Origin: Campylobacter volucris
GTDB lineage: Bacteria; Campylobacterota; Campylobacteria; Campylobacterales; Campylobacteraceae
DNA length: 64,000 nucleotides
Assembly (NCBI RefSeq): GCF_008245045.1
Contig: NZ_CP043428.1
Span: forward strand, 682,001 to 746,000
Direction: 5' to 3'
Shown here: in pieces, positions 45,162 to 53,801 of the stretch
Layout of the letters: the number at the start of each line of letters is the position of its first letter
Numbering within the stretch: the stretch's first letter is position 1
Translations under genes and position numbers: made by a program
Notes under the pieces: generated by a model
Database searches by the model: none
Told to the model about the DNA's origin: nothing
Seen by the model: only the letters and a program-made list of their open reading frames with translations

Positions 45162-46855
45162 AAAATTTTCTCTAAATATGAAATTACTTCATTAGTTTTT
45201 AAAATTTGTTTTTCTAAATTTGCTCTATTGATGATTTCAACTTCATCTTTTTCCAAACCTTTTCCAATGATCAAAGCATATGGAAAGCCCATAAGCTCAA
45301 AGTCGTTAATTTTTACTCCAAAGCGTTCATTTCTATCATCAAGCAAAATTTCTTTGTCTTTAAAATGCTGATAAATTTTATCTGCAAATTCGTTTGCTTT
45401 TTCATCTTTTATATTAGAAATAATAATATCAAGCACAAAAGGTGCTAAGGTTTTATTCCAAATACAACCTTTTTCATCATGACTTGCTTCAATCGCAACA
45501 GCAACCAAGCGACTAACACCCATACCATAACAACCCATGGTGAAAAATTGCGCTTTTCCATTTTCATCTAAATAATTTGCGTTCATAGCTTGAGAATATT
45601 TTTTACCAAGTTTAAAAATATGACCTACTTCTATACCTTTGCTTTGCTTAAGTTTATGCTGACATTTTGGACAAAGATCGCCCTCTTTAACCGCGCATAA
45701 ATCTTTAAAGCGTTCTTTGTTTAAATTGACTACATTAATTCCTATTAGATGGTAATCTTTTTTATTAGCGCCAATAATCATATCTGTTTCATTTTCTAAT
45801 TCTTTATCAAGATAAAAATCAACACCTTGTAAATTTACAAAGCCTATAAAGCCAGATACTAAATTTGCTTTTTGTAAATCATCTTCATTTGCATCAACTA
45901 ATTCTAAAGCATTAGCTGCATTTAAGGCTTTGGTTTCTTGTAATTCATCATCACCTCTTATGAAAAAAACGACAATTTTTTCTTCATTTTCATAAATAGC
46001 TTTTTTCACTACTGCTTTAATGGTATAGTAAGGATTGATTTTGAAAAAAATTGCTAAATCTTCTATGGTTTTAATATTTGGAGTATGAAATTGCGTAGCA
46101 AAATCTGCTTGTGGTCTTTCATCTTTACAAGTTCTTTTGGTTCTTTTTGCTGCTTCTATGTTGGCTGCATAATCACAATATTCGCATAATAAAATATCAT
46201 CTTCACCATTTTTGGCTAATACCATAAATTCTTTAGAGCCACTTCCCCCAATAGCCCCACTATCTGCTTCAACTGCTCTAAAATCAAGCCCTAATCTTGT
46301 TAAAATCTTGCTATAAGTTTCATACATTAGATTAAATTCTCTATCTAAGTCTTCATCATTTGCATGAAAACTATAGCCATCTTTCATCAAAAATTCTCTA
46401 CATCTTAAAAGTCCAAATCTTGGTCTAGCTTCATCTCTAAATTTAAGCCCTATTTGATATAAATGTAAAGGAAGTTGTTTATAAGATGTGATTTTATTTC
46501 TAATTAAAGCTACCATAGCTTCTTCGTGCGTTGGTCCTAAGACAAAATCATTTTCTTTTCTATCTTTAAATCTTAAAAGTTCTTTTCCAAAGACATTAAA
46601 CCTTCCACTTTCTTTCCAAAGACTAGCTGGAGTATTAAAACTTAAGCTTACTTCTAAAGCCCCTGCTTTATCCATCTCTTCTTTAATGATGTCTTTGATT
46701 TTATCTAGCACCCTTTTACCTAGTGGTAAAAAATTATACAAACCGCTACCAATTTGCTCTACAAAAGAACCTCTAACTAAGAAAATATGACTTGGCAAAC
46801 TTGCATCTTTTGGATTTTCTTTTGAGCTAACAGCATAAAATTTACTAAATTTCAT
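45158..46855 (-). CDS. proS: Prolyl-tRNA synthetase
   Basis: The protein has 565 residues from ATG 46855, which has GGAG 8 nt upstream; the longer frame to 46879 lies inside hemA and is rejected. Class II motifs: 'RVLDKIKDIIKEEMDKAGAL' precedes motif 1, motif 2 is 'GLKFRDEARPRFGLLRCREF', and the C-terminal 'GCYGMGVSRLVAVAIEASHD' is motif 3. It is the bacterial type with a central editing domain. Confidence 0.95.
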   Translation of the reverse strand: MKFSKFYAVSSKENPKDASLPSHIFLVRGSFVEQIGSGLYNFLPLGKRVLDKIKDIIKEEMDKAGALEVSLSFNTPASLWKESGRFNVFGKELLRFKDRKENDFVLGPTHEEAMVALIRNKITSYKQLPLHLYQIGLKFRDEARPRFGLLRCREFLMKDGYSFHANDEDLDREFNLMYETYSKILTRLGLDFRAVEADSGAIGGSGSKEFMVLAKNGEDDILLCEYCDYAANIEAAKRTKRTCKDERPQADFATQFHTPNIKTIEDLAIFFKINPYYTIKAVVKKAIYENEEKIVVFFIRGDDELQETKALNAANALELVDANEDDLQKANLVSGFIGFVNLQGVDFYLDKELENETDMIIGANKKDYHLIGINVVNLNKERFKDLCAVKEGDLCPKCQHKLKQSKGIEVGHIFKLGKKYSQAMNANYLDENGKAQFFTMGCYGMGVSRLVAVAIEASHDEKGCIWNKTLAPFVLDIIISNIKDEKANEFADKIYQHFKDKEILLDDRNERFGVKINDFELMGFPYALIIGKGLEKDEVEIINRANLEKQILKTNEVISYLEKIL

Positions 46856-48149
46856 CGTGATTCTCCAAACTAAATTCACATTTATAAGAATTTAAACCTT
46901 CTAAATTTTCATTTTTTAAATCAAACACATAACGCATAGAATTAATCACTACATCATTTTGCATAGTCCCGCTTAATTTTTTTAAATTCACGCTAGGGTT
47001 ATGTAAAAATGCGTTTAAAACTTGATTGATAAGCTTTTTTGCTTCTTCATGATTTGAATTTTTTAAATAGCCTTTTTTGATAGCTTTTTGTAATTGTATT
47101 TGTGCTATTTGATTAGCTTGTAAGCGTAGTTGTTTGACTAAAGGTAAGGTTGCAAGTTTGCTTAAGTGTTTAAAAAATTCATTCGTCATATTTCCAACTA
47201 TAGAATAAGCAATTTGGGCTTGATGCTCTCTAAGGGTTAAATTTTTTCTTACCACTTCTTCAAGATCATCTACAGCATAAACTATGGTTTTATCATTAGA
47301 TTTGATATCTATATCCCTTGGAACAGCTATATCAAAAAAATATCTTGTGTATTCTTTTTCTTCTAATAATTCATCAATAATAATAGCATGTGGAGCATTT
47401 GTAGCCGAAAAAAAGACTTCATATGAATTTAATACTTCTTTTAAATTAGCTATACTTTCAAATTTAGCATTTTCTCCTAATTCTTCACAAAGTTTTTTTA
47501 CTTTTTCTAAATCTCTATTTAAAATCAATACTTTAGCTTTAGCATTTAGCAAATGCTTACAGGCTAGCTCACTCATCTCACCGGCACCAATTACAACAGC
47601 GGTTTTACCTTCTAAATTGATTAATTCTTTTGCTTTTGAAACAGCTACTGAAGCTACTGAAATAGGATTTTTTGAAATTTCTGTTTGATTTCTTACATTT
47701 GCTGCACACTTAAAAGCATAATGGACAGCTCTAGTGATATTTACGCCACATCTTTGCTCTTGTAAGCTAAATTTATAAGCATCTTTTAATTGCCCTGCGA
47801 TTTGAGTTTCTCCTATAACTAAACTATCTAAAGAACTAGCTACAGAAAAAAGATGATGGATAGCTCCGCTATCTTCGTAAAAATCAGCTTTTGAGCTTAA
47901 ATCGTCTTTATTGACATTACACAATAAACAAAGTGCATTTAAAATATACTCATTAATACCTTCACTATCTCCTAAAAAAAGAAAAATTTCCACTCTATTA
48001 CAGGTGCTTAAAACTAAACTTTCTAAAATTTTATTATTAGAATGAATTAGCCTTAAAAATTCTCTTTTTTTATCTTCATTTGAAAAAGAAAGCTTTTCTC
48101 TTGTTGAAATATCGGTATTTTTGTGTGTAAAACTTATACAATAATACAT
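46845..48149 (-). CDS. hemA: Glutamyl-tRNA reductase
   Basis: A 434-residue enzyme, the first step of C5 haem synthesis. The catalytic Cys is in 'LVLSTCNRVEIFLFLG', 'DSLVIGETQIAGQLKDAY' is substrate-binding, and 'AVVIGAGEMSELACKHLL' binds NADPH. The ATG at 48149 overlaps the ispB stop (ATGA); a TTG one codon earlier is less likely. The last bases overlap proS. Confidence 0.95.
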   Translation of the reverse strand: MYYCISFTHKNTDISTREKLSFSNEDKKREFLRLIHSNNKILESLVLSTCNRVEIFLFLGDSEGINEYILNALCLLCNVNKDDLSSKADFYEDSGAIHHLFSVASSLDSLVIGETQIAGQLKDAYKFSLQEQRCGVNITRAVHYAFKCAANVRNQTEISKNPISVASVAVSKAKELINLEGKTAVVIGAGEMSELACKHLLNAKAKVLILNRDLEKVKKLCEELGENAKFESIANLKEVLNSYEVFFSATNAPHAIIIDELLEEKEYTRYFFDIAVPRDIDIKSNDKTIVYAVDDLEEVVRKNLTLREHQAQIAYSIVGNMTNEFFKHLSKLATLPLVKQLRLQANQIAQIQLQKAIKKGYLKNSNHEEAKKLINQVLNAFLHNPSVNLKKLSGTMQNDVVINSMRYVFDLKNENLEGLNSYKCEFSLENHDEI

Positions 48150-49042
48150 CAAAAATCCCTTTCGATCATACTAGTGATAATTTCTTCTAAATCTTTCATT
48201 TTATATTTTTCTATAGCTTTTAAGGCGTTGTTTGCGTAGTTTTTTAATTCTATATTGACTAAATTTAGAATTTGATATTCTTGCATTTTATGTTTAATCC
48301 AAGAGATTTCTTTTTGATCTAATTCTTTTTTATAATAAGACTTTAATATTTCTTTTTCATCATTGTTTAACTTTTCATATAAATACATATAAGCAAGAGT
48401 GGTTTTACCTTCTTTAAAATCACTCATAGCAGGTTTTCCTAGAGTTTTTTCATCTCCAATAATATCTAATATATCATCAACAATTTGAAAAGCCAATCCT
48501 AAATTTTTTCCATATTGTGCAAAATCATCTTCGTTTAAATTTGCTAAAATCGCACCACATCTTGCACTAGTTTCGATTAAAACTGCTGTTTTGTTATAAA
48601 TCATTTGCAAATAAGCTTGCTGATTGGTGTTAAAATTTTGTGATAAATTTACATCCATTAGCTCACCAATTGAAAGTTTAACTACCGCATTAGAAATAAT
48701 TTGTGCTAATTTAGAATCAATTAAGGAAAGTTCATAAAATGCTTTAGAATATAAAATATCTCCAAGCATAATGGCATTTTTTGCTCCAAATTGAGCATTA
48801 ATCGATTTTACCCCTCTTCTTAAATTTGCTTCATCAATAACATCATCATGTAATAAACTAGCATTATGGATTAATTCAATAATGGCACAAATTTTATAGC
48901 TTACTTGGTTTTCTCCAGATATTTTTAAAAGAAGTTTTGATCTAAGTTTTTTTCCGCCCTTTAGTCCACTAGTCATATCCATAATAGGCTCATAAGACAA
49001 TTCAGATAAAAAATTATGCATATAAAGATCTATTTCTTGCAC
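48149..49042 (-). CDS. ispB: Polyprenyl diphosphate synthase
   Basis: A 297-residue trans-prenyltransferase with the first Asp-rich motif in 'ASLLHDDVIDEANLRRG' and the second in 'LAFQIVDDILDIIGDE'. It extends isoprenyl diphosphates for the menaquinone side chain, matching the UbiD-like decarboxylase downstream. Chain length cannot be read with certainty. The order ispB-hemA-proS-hemC is also found in Helicobacter. Confidence 0.92.
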   Translation of the reverse strand: MQEIDLYMHNFLSELSYEPIMDMTSGLKGGKKLRSKLLLKISGENQVSYKICAIIELIHNASLLHDDVIDEANLRRGVKSINAQFGAKNAIMLGDILYSKAFYELSLIDSKLAQIISNAVVKLSIGELMDVNLSQNFNTNQQAYLQMIYNKTAVLIETSARCGAILANLNEDDFAQYGKNLGLAFQIVDDILDIIGDEKTLGKPAMSDFKEGKTTLAYMYLYEKLNNDEKEILKSYYKKELDQKEISWIKHKMQEYQILNLVNIELKNYANNALKAIEKYKMKDLEEIITSMIERDF

Positions 49043-49092
49043 TATGCTTTCCTTGTTTTATTTGTTGTATTTTATTAAATTATGCTTTATTT

Positions 49093-49521
49093 TTAGTTAA
49101 GCGGAGGTTTTCTTGGATCTAAAAATTTAACCTCTAGCTTTTTATCCTTATCTTCTATATAAACAGTAAAAACAGCTTCTTTTTTTTTGTAACTTGTAAA
49201 TTCTAAAATCAACCTTGCTCTATCAATGTGTGGATTAGTATAATCAGGAACCAAGGTTTGATCTACCCAATTTAAATTTCTTCTTAAAGACATCACAAAT
49301 TGCCTAGGGTATTTTTTGTATTTTGAATGCACTATGATATTGGTTAAATCAAATAAAGTCCAAGAAAATTCAAAAATATACTCTTCATCAGGATAATCAA
49401 CTTCTTTAATCCAAACTCTAGCTTTTTCATCTTTTTTTAAAGTAAATTTATAAGTATAATCAAAAAAAACTTCCGCTTTTAAAAAACAAAAAATCATACA
49501 TAAAATCAAAAATATACGCAA
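49093..49521 (-). CDS. Exported hypothetical protein (Cj0540-like)
   Basis: A 142-residue protein with signal peptide MRIFLILCMIFCFLKA and a beta-rich mature domain ('FDYTYKFTLKKDEKARVWIK', 'WVDQTLVPDYTNPHIDRARL'). I recognise no domain. It is conserved in position next to ispB and the DUF2018 gene in Campylobacter. It starts 5 nt after the DUF2018 gene. Confidence 0.75.
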   Translation of the reverse strand: MRIFLILCMIFCFLKAEVFFDYTYKFTLKKDEKARVWIKEVDYPDEEYIFEFSWTLFDLTNIIVHSKYKKYPRQFVMSLRRNLNWVDQTLVPDYTNPHIDRARLILEFTSYKKKEAVFTVYIEDKDKKLEVKFLDPRKPPLN

Positions 49522-49526
49522 AATTT

Positions 49527-49790
49527 TTAACCTTCATGTCCTAAAATTTGAGCACTAATGCCTATATAAAAATCATTTTTTCTCTCATCTATCAATAAAG
49601 CATTTTCCATTTGAAAAGAAGCAACATCGTTTTCATTGAGATTGTTTTTTTCTAAAAGTTCAATCATAGCTATATGATCTGCTAATAATTGATCTAAAAC
49701 CTTTTCCAATGCTCCAGTATTAGCGTGTTTAATAGTTTCTATAAATTTTTCTTTAGGAGTTTTTGCAAACATCTCATCAAAAATATCCAT
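49527..49790 (-). CDS. DUF2018 (HP0242-like) protein
   Basis: An 87-residue all-helical acidic protein with 'DEMFAKTPKEKFIETIKHAN' and 'LDQLLADHIAMIELLEKNNL'. Size, helicity and the ispB-hemA-proS-hemC neighbourhood match H. pylori HP0242, which as I recall forms a knotted homodimer (DUF2018). Function is unknown. It lies 2 nt from the HAD gene and is likely part of the long minus-strand operon. Confidence 0.75.
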   Translation of the reverse strand: MDIFDEMFAKTPKEKFIETIKHANTGALEKVLDQLLADHIAMIELLEKNNLNENDVASFQMENALLIDERKNDFYIGISAQILGHEG

Positions 49791-49792
49791 TT

Positions 49793-50419
49793 TTAACCTT
49801 TCATGATTTGTTCAATTTTAGCAATTAAGGATTTTTCATCATTTGCTTCATCTTCTTGTGAAATTTTTTGCTGCCAAGAAATATGAATATAATCTACATT
49901 AGCGTTTTTAGCGCACAATCTATCTTTTAAACTATCTCCTATAAAAACGCTTTTTTTGTATTTTGCTTCATCTATGATTAATTTTAACATCATAGGGTCA
50001 GGTTTGGCTTCTATACCAAAACTAACACCTAAAATTTTATCAAAATATGAAAGGATATTGTGTTTTTTTAAAATAGGAACTAAACTTTCTTGAGGTGCAT
50101 TGGTAGCTATAGCCAAATAACAATCATTTTTTTTACAAAAATCAAGCACTTTAAGCACTCCATCAAAAAGAACTACACTTTTATCATAATGTTTTAAAAA
50201 ATATTTTTCATAACCTTCTTTAAAGCTCGTATGGGAATATTTATCTAGCCCATATAATATCTTTGCGTAGTTTTGATTAGGAGTGTTGATAGTTTGAAGT
50301 ATAAAATTTCTATCTAATGGGCTTAAATTTAAATCTGATCTGATTTCATTTACAGCACACACTATGGCATTAGCACTATCAATCAAAGTTCCATCCATAT
50401 CAAAAATCACATTTATCAT
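49793..50419 (-). CDS. HAD-family hydrolase, phosphoglycolate phosphatase-like
   Basis: A 208-residue HAD subfamily I phosphatase: motif I 'VIFDMDGTLIDSANAI', motif II 'LAIATNAPQESLVPIL', motif III/IV 'KPDPMMLK...SVFIGDSLKDRLCAKN'. The alpha-helical cap lies between motifs I and II. The substrate may be phosphoglycolate or a similar metabolite; it cannot be resolved by sequence. It overlaps the next upstream gene by 4 nt. Confidence 0.85.
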   Translation of the reverse strand: MINVIFDMDGTLIDSANAIVCAVNEIRSDLNLSPLDRNFILQTINTPNQNYAKILYGLDKYSHTSFKEGYEKYFLKHYDKSVVLFDGVLKVLDFCKKNDCYLAIATNAPQESLVPILKKHNILSYFDKILGVSFGIEAKPDPMMLKLIIDEAKYKKSVFIGDSLKDRLCAKNANVDYIHISWQQKISQEDEANDEKSLIAKIEQIMKG

Positions 50420-50748
50420 ATTTCATCCTTAAAGTTGTTTTTGTGTTTGTCTTTTTTATAACTTTGTTTGTTTTTTAACTTATACAAAGCATTAGCTTTA
50501 TTTAACAAATCTTTCCTATCAAGACTATGATTTAAACAATCATTTACAAATATTTCTAAAGCCTTAGTATAAGTAGAATCCAAAAACACCGCTTCAATTT
50601 TAGCAAAGACTTTGGAATTTTTTTCCATTCTTTCTCTAAATAATGATTCTTGAAAATCTTCTCTTTTAAGAGCACTGATGGCTGAATTGGAAAATTTTTC
50701 TAAAGCTCTGACATATTTTACCCTTAAAGCTTTTTCTTCGTTTTTCAT
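50416..50748 (-). CDS. Helical hypothetical protein (Cj1232-like)
   Basis: A 110-residue highly charged, Lys/Glu-rich protein predicted to be all helix with a basic C-terminal tail ('KKDKHKNNFKDEI'). No domain is recognised. It is coupled to kefB upstream (4-nt overlap) and the HAD gene downstream, an order also present in C. jejuni. Confidence 0.75.
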   Translation of the reverse strand: MKNEEKALRVKYVRALEKFSNSAISALKREDFQESLFRERMEKNSKVFAKIEAVFLDSTYTKALEIFVNDCLNHSLDRKDLLNKANALYKLKNKQSYKKDKHKNNFKDEI

Positions 50749-52370
50749 TCAGCTGTGCTTGTATTGATTCTACATTGTAATGCTTCTTGGACTAAATTTC
50801 TAGCTAATGAAGCTTCTTGATTGATAATGTGTAAATTCTTATCAGTATGAGGAAATACTATACTAGATCCACTACCACTTGTTTTTAAAACAGTTTGTAT
50901 AGGTTTTTTTAAGTTAGAAAGCACTTGATAGAGCATATCAAGCTTTGCTTCATTGCTTATAGTGATGATTGCAACTGAGCATTCTTCTATATTTGCAATT
51001 TCTAATGTTTGTATTTGAGCAACATTAGCAAAATAAACATTTTCATTTCTACTGCGCCCAAGCTCGACTAAATTTAAATCACTTTCTAAAACCAAATAAG
51101 GAATTCCTGTCTTTTTAACTCTTTGGACTACTTCTTGTCCTAATCTTGCATAACCAAAAATGATAAAATGACCTTTCATTTTTTTATCGCATAAATAAAA
51201 ATTTGCCATTTCATCTTGCTCACCTTCTGCAACATTGGCTATTTTTCTAATATTATTTAAGATAAAAGGTGTTGCAATCATAGTAATAATAGAAACTATA
51301 ATGAAAATTTGAGCGGTTTTTGCTTCTATTAAAGAATTTACTTGCATAAGTGAAAAAACTGCTAGAGCAAATTCTCCTATTTGAGATATACTCAATGCTG
51401 TTTTAAGAGCCACTCTTTTTCTTGTGTAAAGATTTAATAAGCCATAAATAACTACAAATTTAATAAGCAATACCAAAACTACAAAAGAACAAATTAAAAA
51501 CCAATTTTCAAAAACTACACGAAAATCAATTTGCAAGCCAACACTCACAAAGAAAAAGCCTAAAAGCAAATCTCTAAAAGGGATTAAATCTGCTTCTATT
51601 TTATGTTTATATTTAGTTTCTGCTATCAAAGCTCCTGCTATAAAAGCCCCAAGAGAATAAGAAAAACCAAAAGAATGAGCTAAAAAACTTGCACCAATAA
51701 CAGTAAAAAGTATAGTTGCTATAAAAATTTCATTTGCATTGGTTTTTATAATGAATTTTAAAATATAAGTAAAAAGATATTTGCCTATAAAATACAACAA
51801 AACAAGAAGTATAATGGCACTAACTAAGGTTGTAAGTAATAGTTTTGAAATATCTGCATTTTGAGAACTAAAAATATCTATCATTAAAAGCAAAGGAATC
51901 ACTGCTATATCTTGAAAAAGAAATATTCCTAATGCTTTTCTTCCATATTCTTGATTGATATCTCCATTATCATTTAATATTTTTAAAACAATAGCAGTGG
52001 AAGATAAGGCCAGAGCAAATCCCGCTATCATAGCTATATGACTTGTTACTCCCAAAATATAAGTAACTAATAAAGTACATACCAAGCCACAAGTTAGCAT
52101 TTGCAAACTTCCATTTAAAAACACTTCTTTTTTCATAGCTAAAAGATGTTTAAATGAAAATTCAAGTCCTATAGTAAACATTAAAAACACTATGCCAAAT
52201 TCAGCCACATGGATGATAATTTCATTAGTACTAAACCCATAAAATTCACGCACAAATAAACCAGTAGCTATATATCCTATGATAGTAGGAATACCAAATT
52301 TTTTAAGAATCACATTTAAAACAACAGCTACGGCTACAGCAGTTAAAAATAAAGTTAAAAATTCGTCCAC
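50745..52370 (-). CDS. kefB: KefB-type cation/proton antiporter
   Basis: A 541-residue CPA2 transporter with about 12 membrane helices (residues 1-380, e.g. 'EFGIVFLMFTIGLEFSFKHL' and 'FSYSLGAFIAGALIAETKYK') and a C-terminal Rossmann TrkA-N domain ('GHFIIFGYARLGQEVVQRVK'). Members export K+ or Na+ in exchange for protons under electrophile or acid stress. It sits in the same operon as the heat-shock regulator hspR. Confidence 0.88.
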   Translation of the reverse strand: MDEFLTLFLTAVAVAVVLNVILKKFGIPTIIGYIATGLFVREFYGFSTNEIIIHVAEFGIVFLMFTIGLEFSFKHLLAMKKEVFLNGSLQMLTCGLVCTLLVTYILGVTSHIAMIAGFALALSSTAIVLKILNDNGDINQEYGRKALGIFLFQDIAVIPLLLMIDIFSSQNADISKLLLTTLVSAIILLVLLYFIGKYLFTYILKFIIKTNANEIFIATILFTVIGASFLAHSFGFSYSLGAFIAGALIAETKYKHKIEADLIPFRDLLLGFFFVSVGLQIDFRVVFENWFLICSFVVLVLLIKFVVIYGLLNLYTRKRVALKTALSISQIGEFALAVFSLMQVNSLIEAKTAQIFIIVSIITMIATPFILNNIRKIANVAEGEQDEMANFYLCDKKMKGHFIIFGYARLGQEVVQRVKKTGIPYLVLESDLNLVELGRSRNENVYFANVAQIQTLEIANIEECSVAIITISNEAKLDMLYQVLSNLKKPIQTVLKTSGSGSSIVFPHTDKNLHIINQEASLARNLVQEALQCRINTSTAE

Positions 52371-52383
52371 TCACCACCCTTAA

Positions 52384-52758
52384 TTATTTAATTTTTTCTA
52401 AAAATATCAAATCAAAATTACTTCTATGTTTTACCACTGCTCTTGATTTTGAAGGATTATTTTTTTTATCAAGCTCTAATCTTAGCTCTTCAATTGTATT
52501 TTCAAATTCATCAATTTTAGTTTTTAATTTTAAAATCACATCAACACCAGCTAAATTCACACCAAGATCTCTAGTAAGGCGTAAAATCATTTTAATCCTA
52601 TCGATATCTTTTTGAGAATATAATCTCATTTTCCCATCTGTTCTACTTGGCTCAACTAAACCTTCTTTTTCATATTGTCTTAAAGTTTGCGGATGTATGC
52701 TTAAAACCTTAGCCACTACGCTGATTAAATAAACTGGCTCATCATAACTATGCTGCAT
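52384..52758 (-). CDS. hspR: Heat-shock repressor HspR
   Basis: A 124-residue MerR-family regulator with N-terminal winged HTH 'LISVVAKVLSIHPQTLRQYE' and 'LYSQKDIDRIKMILRLTRDL'. A coiled coil ('EFENTIEELRLELDKK') follows. HspR represses chaperone genes (cbpA-hspR, and in Campylobacter dnaK/groESL/clpB operons) with DnaK as partner. It lies 9 nt after cbpA. Confidence 0.92.
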   Translation of the reverse strand: MQHSYDEPVYLISVVAKVLSIHPQTLRQYEKEGLVEPSRTDGKMRLYSQKDIDRIKMILRLTRDLGVNLAGVDVILKLKTKIDEFENTIEELRLELDKKNNPSKSRAVVKHRSNFDLIFLEKIK

Positions 52759-52767
52759 ATTTACTCC

Positions 52768-53640
52768 TTATGGTAATTTTTCTTCTAAAATTTTTAAAAA
52801 TTCAGCATCTAGGGTGTTAGTATCTGGCAATTTTACATTTAAAATCAAATACATATCCCCATAAATATCTGTTTTTCTATTTTGCACTCCATAGCCTTTG
52901 AGTCTAATTTTTTGATTATTTTTAGAATTTGGCGGTATGGTGATTTTTACTTCTTTTCTTGGAGTTTTTACACTCACTTTTCCACCAAAAAGAGCAGTTT
53001 TTAAGCTAATTTCTATATTTTTATATAAATCATCATCTTCTCTTTCGTATTCATGGCTTTTTTCAAGTTCGACTTTTAAAATTAAATCCCCTCTTTGTCC
53101 ATTTAAGATTTTTCCTTTATTGCGTATGCGTAATTTCTCTCCATCTTTGATACCATGTGGAATTTTGATTTTTACTTGTTCTTTGTTAATCATTACAGAA
53201 TGCTCACCGCCTAAAATTCCTTTTTCAAAAGGAATTTTTATACTAGCTTGCAAGTCTAAATCTTCTTCAAAACCGCCAAAACCTCCAAAGCCACCACCAA
53301 AATGATTATTGGAGCTAAAACCTCCGCCAAAACCGCCAAAGCTACCACCAAAAATATTTTTTAAAATATCATTGATATCTGCTCCGCCAGTACTTCTTGA
53401 AAAATCTTGAAAACTTTGACCTCCAAACATAGAATCGCCATATCTATCATACTGAGCTTTCTTTTTTTCATCGCTTAGTATTTCATAAGCAGCATTAATT
53501 TCTTTAAATTTTTCTTCTGCTCCTGGCTCTTTATTAATATCAGGATGGTATTGTCTAGCTAAGCGTCTATATGCTTTTTTTATATCATCTGCACTTGCAT
53601 TTTTTGAAACGCCTAAAGTATCATATAAACTATTACTCAT
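52768..53640 (-). CDS. cbpA: Curved-DNA-binding-type DnaJ co-chaperone CbpA
   Basis: A 290-residue class B J-protein: J domain with the HPD motif ('[20 protein letters not shown]'), a long Gly/Phe region ('[20 protein letters not shown]') and C-terminal substrate-binding domains. There is no zinc finger, distinguishing it from DnaJ. It stimulates DnaK. It is first in the cbpA-hspR-kefB operon. Confidence 0.92.
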   Translation of the reverse strand: MSNSLYDTLGVSKNASADDIKKAYRRLARQYHPDINKEPGAEEKFKEINAAYEILSDEKKKAQYDRYGDSMFGGQSFQDFSRSTGGADINDILKNIFGGSFGGFGGGFSSNNHFGGGFGGFGGFEEDLDLQASIKIPFEKGILGGEHSVMINKEQVKIKIPHGIKDGEKLRIRNKGKILNGQRGDLILKVELEKSHEYEREDDDLYKNIEISLKTALFGGKVSVKTPRKEVKITIPPNSKNNQKIRLKGYGVQNRKTDIYGDMYLILNVKLPDTNTLDAEFLKILEEKLP

Positions 53641-53673
53641 TTATAATTTCCTCTTCTAAATTTTTAAGAAAAA

Positions 53674-53702
53674 ATTATACCAAAAACTTTAGTCTAAGTC
53701 AA
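53674..53702 (-). promoter_or_regulatory. Consensus sigma-70 promoter of cbpA-hspR
   Basis: Minus strand TTGACT (53702-53697), 17-nt spacer, TATAAT (53679-53674), with TTGG directly before the -10. This is unusually complete for Campylobacter and fits a strong heat-shock promoter held down by HspR. A 7-bp inverted repeat CTTTAGT/ACTAAAG (53688-53694 and ~53724-53730) overlaps the region, but no clear HAIR element is seen. Confidence 0.7.
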
Positions 53703-53801
53703 TCAACTTTTATAAGTTTTAAAACTAAAGGTTTTGTTTACAATTATGTAAAAATAAAATTTTATACTTTTGAAAAAATGATTTTTACAATAAGGAAAAA
53801 T

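Noticed and set aside
46856-46879. N-terminal extension of proS
   Set aside because: It lies within hemA and precedes a well-placed GGAG site for the ATG at 46855.
52937-53305. Plus-strand ORF antisense to cbpA
   Set aside because: Its Pro/Lys-rich tail is the shadow of the Gly/Phe repeat of CbpA; no ribosome site or homology.
53571-53801. N-terminal extension of htrA
   Set aside because: It runs antisense through cbpA and the promoter region; the ATG at 53802 gives a proper signal peptide and has a ribosome site.
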